Source of the DNA: Deltaproteobacteria bacterium
Lineage (GTDB): Bacteria; Desulfobacterota; Desulfobacteria; Desulfobacterales; ETH-SRB1
Assembly (NCBI GenBank): GCA_030262895.1
Contig: JAJSZW010000005.1
Coordinates: 1-56,385 of the forward strand
DNA length: 56,385 nt
Reading direction: 5' to 3'
Part shown: in pieces, positions 30,367 to 39,411 of the stretch
Numbering within the stretch: position 1 is the first letter of the stretch
How the letters are laid out: each line of letters opens with the position of its first letter
The notes under the pieces: model-generated
Databases searched by the model: none
The model's input: the letters and a program-made list of their open reading frames with translations, nothing else
Told to the model about the DNA's origin: nothing
Program-made: the position numbers and the translations under genes

Positions 30367-30586
30367 TAAAATTTTAATAAAGACGCCACTTATTTAAGAA
30401 ATCAACAATAAACTTAATTAAGCACCCTTATTATTTAAAATGCAAGGAGTTTTTTTAATTAGCGCAATTGTTTTAATGTTGGGGAACAAGTGCATAAACA
30501 CAATTGGTCAGTGCGCGCAGGCCCCAGCCAAGTTCTTTGAATTTGATTCTTATACTTGAGTTGTTATCAGAATACAAAATAAATTC

Positions 30587-30693
30587 GTAAGCGTTCACGG
30601 AACGTCGAAATTGGAAATTTGGCCTTCATGCTTTTGTACTGTTCTTCCCAATTTCTATTTTCTAATTTCAAGTTTCAAGCCGTGAACGGCTAC
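30587..30693. repeat. Family C inverted-repeat element copy 2
   Basis: GTAAGCGTTCACGGAACG ... AGCCGTGAACGGCTAC. Confidence 0.85.
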
Positions 30694-30746
30694 AGAAATT
30701 TATATTGTTTGTTAACTCTGAAACATTTGTTATAGATAACTTATTG

Positions 30747-30911
30747 GTAACTACTCACGTAGTCAGGCTGAAGCTGTTTAGACTGAAGGCTGAAGGGGTC
30801 AGAAGAGTACGATTGCCGTACTTTAGCGGAAACATCTGATTTTTGCACCAAGCATGGCTTCAAAATGCGCTTTTTCCTAAAAGCCTTCAGCCTATCCACC
30901 TGAGTAGTTAC
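30747..30911. repeat. Family B element copy 2
   Basis: GTAACTACTCACGTAGTCAGG ... ACCTGAGTAGTTAC. Confidence 0.9.
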
Positions 30912-30979
30912 ACCTATTTAAACTAAATTAATCAGTACTTGATGGCCTTATAATGGCTTTATAAATGGAGATTTAAGGT

Positions 30980-31963
30980 ATGGTGCTTGCCTGGGTGTTA
31001 TTTGTTGTCGGATTGTTGATGCTTTACTATGGAGCGGAATGGCTTGTAAAAGGAGCATCCGATCTCGCGCGAAGCCTTGGTTTAACGCCACTGGTTATAG
31101 GCTTGACAGTAGTTGCATTCGGCACTTCGGCACCAGAGCTTGTTGTAAGTATTATTTCGTCTTTTCAGGAAAAAAGCATGATAGCTGTAGGCAATGTTGT
31201 GGGAAGCAATATTTGTAACATAGCCCTTGTCCTCGGCCTGTCGTCTTTATTTATGCCTATTAAAAGTGATGAATCTGTTGTTAAGCGGGATATCCCTATT
31301 ATGCTCGGAATATCTTTATATCTCCTGCTGATTTCTCTAAATTCTAAAATAGGAAGGCTTGAGGGGGCTACTCTGTTAGGTGGAATAACTATTTATGTCT
31401 GTTTGAACTATTATTATGCGGTAAAAGGAACTAAACAAGCATCAAGCGGAGAGGGCTTTAGTAAAGAGCTTGTAGCAGAGGACATTGAATACATTCCTTC
31501 CAGGGCGAGGCAAATTACCTTGATTGTGGCGGGAATTCTATTCGTAGTAGCAGGTGCACAGATACTCATAGATTCAGCAGTAAAAATTATGCATACATTT
31601 GGCATAAGCGAAAAGTTTATTGGACTTACAGTTGTAGCATTGGGAACTTCGCTTCCGGAACTTGCCACTTCCGTTGTAGCAGCTATGAGAAAGGAAATGG
31701 ATATCAGCATCGGCAATCTGGTGGGAAGCAATGTTTTCAACATACTCGGGGTGCTTGGGGCAGCCTCTCTGGTTAGACCTGTTTTGATCCCGGGTGGTTT
31801 TATTCAGAGCGGTTTACTAATTGATTACCTGGTTATGATGTTTATTAGTTTTCTTCCGTGGGTAATGATGAGAAAAACGAACACAGTTATGAGAAGAGAC
31901 GGAGTTGTCCTTTTATCCTGCTATGTTGGATATATAGTCTATCTTACAGTTAAGGTATTGTAA
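30980..31963 (+). CDS. calcium/sodium antiporter (CaCA family)
   Basis: Two internally homologous halves: GLTVVAFGTSAPELVVS...GNVVGSNI and GLTVVALGTSLPELATS...GNLVGSNVFN. Confidence 0.93.
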   Translation: MVLAWVLFVVGLLMLYYGAEWLVKGASDLARSLGLTPLVIGLTVVAFGTSAPELVVSIISSFQEKSMIAVGNVVGSNICNIALVLGLSSLFMPIKSDESVVKRDIPIMLGISLYLLLISLNSKIGRLEGATLLGGITIYVCLNYYYAVKGTKQASSGEGFSKELVAEDIEYIPSRARQITLIVAGILFVVAGAQILIDSAVKIMHTFGISEKFIGLTVVALGTSLPELATSVVAAMRKEMDISIGNLVGSNVFNILGVLGAASLVRPVLIPGGFIQSGLLIDYLVMMFISFLPWVMMRKTNTVMRRDGVVLLSCYVGYIVYLTVKVL

Positions 31964-32053
31964 CTGCACAGGTATTTAGGCTGAAGGTGGAAGGCTGAAG
32001 GCTGAAGGTAAAAGGCTGTTAGGGGGGCTTCAGCCTTCAGCCTATTCACCTGC
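31960..32053. repeat. short Family B-like element between convergent genes
   Basis: gtaactgcacaggtatttaggctgaagg ... ccttcagcctattcacctg. Confidence 0.65.
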
Positions 32054-34690
32054 TTGCGGGAACCAGAAGCAGATGTCTTTCAGTAATTTTTCCTTATAGT
32101 AAGCTGCTCTTGCAGGGTTGCTCATTATCATATCCAGTTGCCTTGTATGCATTGTAAGATAACCTAGTATCTTAAGACGGTTTATTGTGAAAAGTTGATC
32201 ATATCCCTCGATATTAGCGTTCATATAATCTTCATGTATTTCGACCTGAAAATCATACTTGACCAAGATTTCTTCTATAAGCTTCATCCTGCGGAATTTT
32301 CTGTTAAGATCTGCAGCACCACCCTTAAAACAAAATCTTATGTAATTTTCTCTGGATTGGTCGCTGATAAAGGTCTGCACAACCGAATAATGATAACCGA
32401 ACCGGCAACTGAGATTGCAAAAGTTTTTTGAAATAATAGCGCAGTCGTTTTGCGCATAACTGGACTGACCTGATGCGCCCAGATCACGATTCATGGTAGA
32501 TTGAACCATGATGGACATAAACCCCCTGGTATCGATCGGGGGCGGGCCGTCCCATTTTACCGCAGTCATTCCCTCCCATAGGGCCAGCATCGGAGCTGAT
32601 GCTATATTTTCAAGTTTTACAGTATCTTTTTCCATTGATCCTTTTAAGCCATCGCCCAAGTCAACAATCCACCACTGTGTTGGGGCATCATTTATAACCA
32701 GTCTTTTTCCTGCCCTGATTTTCCTGTTGTTATTGCCGGAATCAAACATTTCTTTTACAGCCTTTTCATGGCAGAATCGGGTGATGTCGTGATATGTGTG
32801 GCAGCCATCAGGCGTAAAATTATTGCCTTTTGGATTGGTAAGATTTAGCGGGGTGATATGCTTTAGCATTCTTTTAAGCGTTGTATAAACCGGGCTTCCT
32901 TTAATTGTACTGATGCCTCCCGCAGGCGACGCTCTTAATAATGCTTCGGCTTTTCCCTCATAGACTTTCCGTGCATAGGCATCAACTGTGATTATGGTTT
33001 TATTTTTAATTTTGTCGGTTGCTGTAAGCGTATCAAAAATCGCAGGGATGCCGAATTCTCTTGAAACTGTGGCTAAATGACCGGCAATCCCTCCGCGGTC
33101 GGTTACCACCGCAACGGCCCTGTTTAGTATTGCGGCCCATTGAGGCAAAGAGTTTTTTGTTACCAAAACAGCACCGGCAGGGAATTTGTAAATTTCTTCT
33201 ATAGAATTCAAAATAAATGCCGGGCCGCAGGCCACACCAGGGCTTGCTGCAACGCCTCCATTAAGTATCGTATGATTATTAACTTTTATGGCTAAGGTAT
33301 CTTTAAATTCATTATCTTCTTTTCCTACCTGTTTCAGTGGACGGCTTTGGAGTATCCTGACCAGACCGTCTTTTTCTATAGCCCATTCAATGTCTTGAGG
33401 ATTTTTAAAGTGATTTTCAAGGGTAACTGCCTGTTTTGACAGAGAAAGCGCCTGTATATCCGTGATGGCCGGCACGGATTTCTCCGGCTCAGGTAATTTG
33501 ACACTTAGTAGTTCTTTATTGGAAAAAAATAACGCTCCCTGATCTTTGACATGAATTTCTTTTTTAAGGATTTTAATTGTCGGTTCCCTGGAGGCTACAA
33601 ATAAATCAGGTGATATGCTGCCCTCAACCACTGATTTCCCTAATCCGGGAACCGCATTTATGAATACCTGATTGTTGTTAATGTCACCGGGATCTTTCGA
33701 ATACATAACGCCGCTGGAGACAGCTTCAACCATGGCCATACATCCGACGCACATAATAATATCTTCGTCCCGAAAGCCCTTGTTGAAACGGTATGTAATA
33801 GCCTGGGGGGAATATTTGCTGGCAAGAACTTTTTTATATGAGTGAATCAGTGTCTTATAGCTGACATTCAGTTCTGTGTGATATTGACCTGCGAAAGAGG
33901 ATTCCCGGCTGTCTTCACCCAAGGCGCTGCTACGCATTGATACTTTGACATCTTTTTCTGTTTTTTCTTCCAGGCGTCTGTATCCATCAAATATTGCAGC
34001 TTCAAGTTCCGGAGGAATAGTCGATTGCATGATAAGATTTTGTATATTTGAACTGGCCGTTCCAAGCATCATTATGTCTTCAATATCAACAGATTGAAGC
34101 TGCTGGCTGATATTTTTTTGCAGGTCGCTGTGCTTCAGAAACAGATGATATGCAGAGACAGTAATAACAAAACCATGCGGAACATTAATGCCTGTCAGGT
34201 TCATAATTTCGCCCAAATTAGCCATTTTACTGCCGGTGTAGTTTGCGCTGTCTTTATTTATTTCTTCAATTGACAGGACCAGTTCACCCCCAATTGATTT
34301 TCCCCTTTCCTCCAGTATTTGATTTATTTTATATTGAATATCAGCAAAAGCATGATAAAGAGTTTCATAACGATTGTCTGAAATATCGTTTATTTTTTCA
34401 ATTAGTTTATATATATTTACTGAGATGGATATGCAGCTAGCGCGAATGAATTCCATGCCGAATCTTTGATTCCCACGCAAAGCAAGTTCCATTTCCGACA
34501 TGATCTCAAGGATTGTGTTATTAATGCTTAGAAGACTTTTAAAGTTCCAGTACTTTGTTTTGAAACGGGAACGGATGACATCATCGGGCGATTTTTCGGG
34601 AGTTGGGCTTTTTTGCTTTTTACCCGAAAAGATTTTTTTTATTGACCGCTTGAATCCAAACATCTTTACTCCGAACTTCAGTTTATCCAA
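32042..34690 (-). CDS. PEP-synthase/PPDK-like protein: ATP-grasp plus phosphohistidine domain, atypical C-terminus
   Basis: SMRSSALGEDSRESSFAGQYHTELNV; DIEWAIEKDGLVRILQSRPL; GGIAGHLATVSREFGIPAI; no recognisable PEP-binding TIM-barrel signature. Confidence 0.75.
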   Translation of the reverse strand: MDKLKFGVKMFGFKRSIKKIFSGKKQKSPTPEKSPDDVIRSRFKTKYWNFKSLLSINNTILEIMSEMELALRGNQRFGMEFIRASCISISVNIYKLIEKINDISDNRYETLYHAFADIQYKINQILEERGKSIGGELVLSIEEINKDSANYTGSKMANLGEIMNLTGINVPHGFVITVSAYHLFLKHSDLQKNISQQLQSVDIEDIMMLGTASSNIQNLIMQSTIPPELEAAIFDGYRRLEEKTEKDVKVSMRSSALGEDSRESSFAGQYHTELNVSYKTLIHSYKKVLASKYSPQAITYRFNKGFRDEDIIMCVGCMAMVEAVSSGVMYSKDPGDINNNQVFINAVPGLGKSVVEGSISPDLFVASREPTIKILKKEIHVKDQGALFFSNKELLSVKLPEPEKSVPAITDIQALSLSKQAVTLENHFKNPQDIEWAIEKDGLVRILQSRPLKQVGKEDNEFKDTLAIKVNNHTILNGGVAASPGVACGPAFILNSIEEIYKFPAGAVLVTKNSLPQWAAILNRAVAVVTDRGGIAGHLATVSREFGIPAIFDTLTATDKIKNKTIITVDAYARKVYEGKAEALLRASPAGGISTIKGSPVYTTLKRMLKHITPLNLTNPKGNNFTPDGCHTYHDITRFCHEKAVKEMFDSGNNNRKIRAGKRLVINDAPTQWWIVDLGDGLKGSMEKDTVKLENIASAPMLALWEGMTAVKWDGPPPIDTRGFMSIMVQSTMNRDLGASGQSSYAQNDCAIISKNFCNLSCRFGYHYSVVQTFISDQSRENYIRFCFKGGAADLNRKFRRMKLIEEILVKYDFQVEIHEDYMNANIEGYDQLFTINRLKILGYLTMHTRQLDMIMSNPARAAYYKEKLLKDICFWFPQAGE

Positions 34691-34702
34691 GCTGAGCCTT
34701 AC

Positions 34703-34844
34703 GAGACCTTTGCAAAACGCTCCATTTTATCCAATTTCGGCGTCAGTCTCAAATTTTAAGCCTCGAAATACTCAATGTATTCCTGCATTTAAAATTTTCG
34801 CCTTCCTTGAACTTGAACAAAATTGAACATTTTTCAAAGGTCTC
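34703..34844. repeat. inverted-repeat element with GAGACCTTTGCAAAA / TTTTCAAAGGTCTC arms
   Basis: gagacctttgcaaaa ... ttttcaaaggtctc. Confidence 0.75.
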
Positions 34845-34934
34845 TTTACATATCGGGCAGACTCAACAATCGCTCAACTTGGGTTTAGTAGATTAATTTT
34901 GAGCACGGATATTGCATAGCATAGTAGAATTATA

Positions 34935-34950
34935 ATCAAAAAACATGCCA
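34935..34950 (-). promoter_or_regulatory. putative sigma-54 -24/-12 promoter
   Basis: Reverse-strand TGGCATGTTTTTTGAT (consensus TGGCACN5TTGCW), upstream of the PEP-synthase-like gene. Confidence 0.5.
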
Positions 34951-35002
34951 GATCAGATTTAGTTAAATTACAAATAGTTATATTTGTGCAGCATTTTGGA
35001 AG

Positions 35003-35037
35003 CCATAAAGATGTTTCAAAGCGAAACATCTTTATGG
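35003..35037. promoter_or_regulatory. perfect 15-bp hairpin containing GTTTC/GAAAC
   Basis: CCATAAAGATGTTTC-AAAGC-GAAACATCTTTATGG. Confidence 0.6.
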
Positions 35038-35093
35038 ATAGTTATATTATGAATCATTATAATGGCAAAATGGGTACAGGCTTCGCAGGCATG

Positions 35094-35127
35094 GTTTCAA
35101 TATGAAACTATTGTTTCAGATTGAAAT
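35094..35127. promoter_or_regulatory. tandem GTTTCA-N3-TGAAAC palindromes, possible activator sites
   Basis: GTTTCAATATGAAAC (35094-35108) and GTTTCAGATTGAAAT (35113-35127). Confidence 0.5.
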
Positions 35128-35153
35128 TTTTAGCCCGTGTTAAGGAGTATGCA

Positions 35154-35582
35154 ATGAACCACAAGATATTACTTGTTGATGATGAGGAAACAATGCTTAA
35201 ATACCTTTCACGATTCTTGATAAAAAGGGGTTTTGATATCAGTACTGCAATAAACGGCAGCGAAGCCCTTGAGAAGATTAAAAAGCAGGATTTTATTACA
35301 GTATTGCTGGATGTTTTAATGCCGGGAATGGATGGAATAGAAACCCTCAGAGAAATAAAGAAAATCAAGCCAATGACGGAAGTAATAATGCTTACCGGTC
35401 ATGCCTCAGTTCAAGTCGCTATCGAAGGTATGAAGTTGGGGGCTTTTGACTACCTTATGAAACCTTTTGATCAAGATGAGCTTATAACGAAGTTGAGATT
35501 GGCTTGTGAGAAAAGATTATTTAATGAGAAAGGTATAGGTGCTGTCGATATACCGGAAATGATGTCGAATAATTCGACTTAG
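35154..35582 (+). CDS. stand-alone response regulator receiver
   Basis: KILLVDDEETMLKYL; VLLDVLMPGMDGIE; MLTGHAS; MKPFD. Confidence 0.88.
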   Translation: MNHKILLVDDEETMLKYLSRFLIKRGFDISTAINGSEALEKIKKQDFITVLLDVLMPGMDGIETLREIKKIKPMTEVIMLTGHASVQVAIEGMKLGAFDYLMKPFDQDELITKLRLACEKRLFNEKGIGAVDIPEMMSNNST

Positions 35583-35585
35583 GGC

Positions 35586-35700
35586 TTGGTCGAAAACAAC
35601 TTGGTAGAATTTGCGCCCAAATTGAATATGTTCTTCAACAGTACAAAAGCATGAAGGCCAAATTTCTAATTTCTAATTTCAATGTTCCGTGAACGCTTAC
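35586..35700. repeat. Family C-related element, inverted orientation
   Basis: ...aaaagcatgaaggccaaatttctaatttctaatttcaatgttCCGTGAACGCTTAC; left boundary uncertain. Confidence 0.6.
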
Positions 35701-35843
35701 AATAATATTTTCCTTCCAGGAATTTTCCTTTCCGGGCGCAACCTTAATTCCAAAATGAAACATAGTCCCAAAATGAAACACAATTCCAGGTATTAGCCCA
35801 AATAAGAGCTCGGTAGGCTGAAATATAATTAACGCATTTTAAG

Positions 35844-35858
35844 GTTTCATATTGAAAC
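35844..35858. promoter_or_regulatory. GTTTCATATTGAAAC palindrome
   Basis: Same motif as 35094-35127, about 70 bp upstream of the promoter at 35925. Confidence 0.5.
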
Positions 35859-35924
35859 ATTGGTCAATTACCCCCTAACCTCCCTTTAAAATATAACTAT
35901 CTGCAATTATTAAATAAGTGCATC

Positions 35925-35940
35925 TGGCATGTTTTTTGAA
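35925..35940 (+). promoter_or_regulatory. putative sigma-54 -24/-12 promoter
   Basis: TGGCATGTTTTTTGAA, upstream of the UspA-like gene. Confidence 0.5.
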
Positions 35941-36058
35941 TATAGTTTGAATATAGATTTAATCAAGCTTGTATTTAATTGCATTGATTATAAGAAACTG
36001 TGGTGGCGTTTATAGCCTAACCTATACAATTTATTTAACAAATCAGGGATAAGCTTAG

Positions 36059-36493
36059 TTGAACAAGATACTTGTACCTTTGGATAATTTTTCTGAGATA
36101 TCGCTTAATGCGGCTCGCTATGCTGTTGAATTCGCCAAGAGAAGCGGTTCTAAGCCAATTTTTCTTTTTTTATATAGAAACGATGACGCCAGGTCGGATC
36201 ATTTTGTGACAGACGTTTCGCAGGCAGTGGAGAGAGAAAAGAAAATAAGGAAAAAAATAGAGTTGCTTATAGACCGAAGTACTATGGAAGGAATCAATAT
36301 TGAACAGTACGAGTGTTGTGGTGAATACATTGAAAAGGTCTGCGAGTTCGTGCGGAATTTGAACATTGCCGAAATCGTGATTGCCGTTCCTGATAAAAAG
36401 GACGAGCACTATAATAAAATCAAGAAAAATATATCCTTGCTGGTTCAGATGACGTCATGCCGAGTATTGACAGTAAAAAAGAAGGTTGGTTAG
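36059..36493 (+). CDS. universal stress protein-like
   Basis: NKILVPLDNFSEISLNAARYAVEFAKRSGSKPIFLFLY. Confidence 0.75.
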   Translation: MNKILVPLDNFSEISLNAARYAVEFAKRSGSKPIFLFLYRNDDARSDHFVTDVSQAVEREKKIRKKIELLIDRSTMEGINIEQYECCGEYIEKVCEFVRNLNIAEIVIAVPDKKDEHYNKIKKNISLLVQMTSCRVLTVKKKVG

Positions 36494-36647
36494 GTTGAAG
36501 GCCGAAGGCTGAAGGTTGAAGGAAACAGACGATTCCTGAGCGTTATTCTCTATGTTTAGGACAAAATTACCGGCCGCTTTAAGAAAATATTGGTTTTTGG
36601 GAGTCTTTTCCCTAAAAGTCTTCAGTCTTCAGCCTAAACACCTAAAT
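36484..36647. repeat. Family B element, inverted orientation
   Basis: Core is close to the reverse complement of 43144-43260 (gattcctgagcgttattctctatgtttaggacaaaattaccggccgctttaag). Confidence 0.85.
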
Positions 36648-36673
36648 GCAACAAAAAAGGAGATTTAGTAGTT

Positions 36674-38491
36674 ATGGAAGCAAATGTGCTAACAACAGAA
36701 ATGATTTTAGTCATGAGTATGATCGGATTGGCGGTATTCCTTTTTATCGCCGAATGGATTCGCGTTGATATGGTAGCTATTCTTATGACAGTTACCCTGC
36801 CTTTACTCCATTTAGTTACACCTAAAGAAGCGTTCTCCGGTTTTAGCAGCAATGCCGTGATTTCCATCATAGCTGTTATTATTATAGGCGCCGGCCTTGA
36901 CAAAACCGGCCTCATAAACAGGCTGGTTAAGCCTGTTATGAAAGTAGCCGGCAACAGCTCATCGCGAGTTGTAATAGCGATGGGCGCCACTGTAGCTGTA
37001 ATTTCAAGTTTTATGCAGAACATCGGAGCGGCGGCTCTTTTCCTCCCTGCTATTAAGCGCGTGAGCAAATCAATGAATATCTCGCTTTCTCAGATGCTAA
37101 TGCCTATTGGTTTTTGTGCAATTCTAGGGGGAACTATCACCCTGGTTGGATGCAGTCCGTTAATTCTTTTGAACGATTTGCTTGCTCCCTTTAACCTTGA
37201 ACCTTTCGGTCTATTTGATGTGTCACCTATCGGTCTGGCGCTGGTCGGCTCCGGAATCGTATTCTTCATTTTTTTCGGACGATTTGTGCTGCCAAAAGGA
37301 AAAGCTGGAGATAGTGGTTCTTCTGATGAATCTATTAAAGGTTTAGAAAGTTCCTACGAACATCTTGGTGATCCTTTTGAATTAAAAGTGCCCGGTAATT
37401 TCACCGATTTCAGGGACCCGCTGACTATTAAAGATATCAGAGAAAAATATTTAGTGAATGTGGTTGCAATTGCCGGAAGGGACGGTTTTAAGTTCATTTC
37501 CGTTGCTCCGGACATGGAGATAAGGTCTGATGCTGATATTGTTGTTTACGGACTGCAGGAAAATGTCGAGAAAATGGCTAAAGAACTTGGGATAAGTATT
37601 AAAGATTCATTGGATGTATTTAAAAATGAAATGTCTGCCGCCATATCCGGAACAATTGAGGCGGTTGTTGCACCACGTTCCGATCTTATTGGTAAGACCC
37701 TCAAAAAAGCCCACTTCTGGGAACAGTTTCAGGTAAACCCCCTGGCAATTTACCGCTCAGACAAAGCTTTTTATTCCGGACTTTCGGATTTTGTATTGCG
37801 CTCAGGTGATTCAATACTGCTTCAGGGAACCTGGGAAAGGTTTAAAATATTACAGGAAAGACACAATTTTATTTTTTCAACTCCTGTAAGTGAAGTTCTC
37901 AAACCAGAGAAAGCTTTAATATCCGGTTGTTGGCTGGCAGTGGCTCTTGTAATGATAATTATATTCAAAATCCAGTTGTCAGTAGCTCTTATGACCGGAG
38001 CCTTTGGAATGATTGTTTGCCGGGTTTTGACTATTGACGAGGCATACAAGTCTGTTGATTGGAGAACAATTTTTCTTTTGGCCGGCCTGATACCACTTGG
38101 TATTGCAACCGAGAAGACCGGCGCTGCGGCCTGGATTGCCCATACTCTTCTTACTTTAATAGGAGATGTTTCTCCTGTTGTGCTTTTAACGGCCATAGCG
38201 GTACTTTCCACATTCTTTACTCTGGTTATTTCAAATGTTGGTGCAACGGTACTTCTTGTGCCGCTTGTAGTGAATATGGCCATGGCGGCAGGAGTTGATC
38301 CGAGGATGGCCGCTCTTGTGGTAGGCCTGGCGACTTCTAACTCGTTTATGCTGCCGACACATCAGGTTAATGCACTTTATATGGGCCCCGGAAGATATAG
38401 AAGTGTGGATTTTATAAAGGCCGGCGGGATTATGACTGTATTATTTATAGCAGTATTAATCGGCATGCTTTATTTATTTTACGGCATTTAA
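36674..38491 (+). CDS. SLC13 family permease with TrkA-C-like domains
   Basis: 605 aa; CAILGGTITLVGCSPLILLND; LVSNVGATVLLVPL; central cytoplasmic region. Confidence 0.85.
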   Translation: MEANVLTTEMILVMSMIGLAVFLFIAEWIRVDMVAILMTVTLPLLHLVTPKEAFSGFSSNAVISIIAVIIIGAGLDKTGLINRLVKPVMKVAGNSSSRVVIAMGATVAVISSFMQNIGAAALFLPAIKRVSKSMNISLSQMLMPIGFCAILGGTITLVGCSPLILLNDLLAPFNLEPFGLFDVSPIGLALVGSGIVFFIFFGRFVLPKGKAGDSGSSDESIKGLESSYEHLGDPFELKVPGNFTDFRDPLTIKDIREKYLVNVVAIAGRDGFKFISVAPDMEIRSDADIVVYGLQENVEKMAKELGISIKDSLDVFKNEMSAAISGTIEAVVAPRSDLIGKTLKKAHFWEQFQVNPLAIYRSDKAFYSGLSDFVLRSGDSILLQGTWERFKILQERHNFIFSTPVSEVLKPEKALISGCWLAVALVMIIIFKIQLSVALMTGAFGMIVCRVLTIDEAYKSVDWRTIFLLAGLIPLGIATEKTGAAAWIAHTLLTLIGDVSPVVLLTAIAVLSTFFTLVISNVGATVLLVPLVVNMAMAAGVDPRMAALVVGLATSNSFMLPTHQVNALYMGPGRYRSVDFIKAGGIMTVLFIAVLIGMLYLFYGI

Positions 38492-38521
38492 TTTATACCT
38501 AACATTTTAAGGAGGGGCAAA

Positions 38522-39355
38522 GTGTCCATTATAACCATTACCGATAGTTCTTACAGCAATGGAAGGCAAATAGCCAAAAGTGCTGCCAAAAGATTGAATT
38601 ACGAGTATGTAGATAGTGAAAATATTTTATCACTGGTTTCCAAGGAATTCGGTGTTTCTGAATCTAAGCTTGCACAAGCTCTTAAAGATACACCATCAAA
38701 CGTTGGAATGTTTTCTAAGGCCAAACCTGAACACATAATATTTATTGAGACTTTGATAACAGGATATTTGTTAAAAAATAATATGGTATATTATGGAGTC
38801 GTCGGACTTCCACTTATCCAGGAGGTTTCCCATGTTCTCAAAGTTAATATTATTGCTAATTTAGAGAGCAGAATAAAAAACAGAATGAAGCTGGATAATG
38901 TATCTCAGGACAAGGCGCGTAAGGCAGTTACAAAGGAAGATGAGCAACTAAAGAAGTGGGTTGAGGCTGTTTACAATACAGACATTACAGATCCGAACTT
39001 ATATGATCTGGTAATAAACATCGGGCATATCAAGGGTGATGATATTGAAGATGCCTTGGAAACCATTATTAGTACTGTAGAGCACAAGAAATTTCAGCCG
39101 ATGACATATTCCTTAAGATGTATGAAAAATGTTGCAAGGTCATGTCGTGTTCGGGCAACTCTGGCGGATATAGATCCAAAAATGCAGGTAAAATCCGATG
39201 AAGGTACTATATATATATATACTAAAGCCGTTAAGAAAAAAGCACAGGATAAGGTATTAGAAATGAAACAAAAGGTGATGAGACTTGAAGGAGTCAAACA
39301 TGTTGAAGTTTATATAGATTATGATTTGTTTGCAAACGTTTCCCATGGACAGTAA
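38522..39355 (+). CDS. cytidylate-kinase-like protein with extra C-terminal domain
   Basis: ITDSSYSNGRQIAKSAAKRLNYEYVDSENIL...; BON-like C-terminal region; GTG start after GGAGGGG. Confidence 0.65.
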   Translation: MSIITITDSSYSNGRQIAKSAAKRLNYEYVDSENILSLVSKEFGVSESKLAQALKDTPSNVGMFSKAKPEHIIFIETLITGYLLKNNMVYYGVVGLPLIQEVSHVLKVNIIANLESRIKNRMKLDNVSQDKARKAVTKEDEQLKKWVEAVYNTDITDPNLYDLVINIGHIKGDDIEDALETIISTVEHKKFQPMTYSLRCMKNVARSCRVRATLADIDPKMQVKSDEGTIYIYTKAVKKKAQDKVLEMKQKVMRLEGVKHVEVYIDYDLFANVSHGQ

Positions 39356-39411
39356 ACAATAAGAAATTTATTTTAAATGCCTTATTTTAATATTTGTGGA
39401 GGAAATAAAAA

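Noticed and set aside
30943-30958. TGGCCTTATAATGGCT upstream of the antiporter as a sigma-54 promoter
   Set aside because: Spacing fits but both boxes deviate from consensus and it sits only ~20 bp before the start codon; not convincing.
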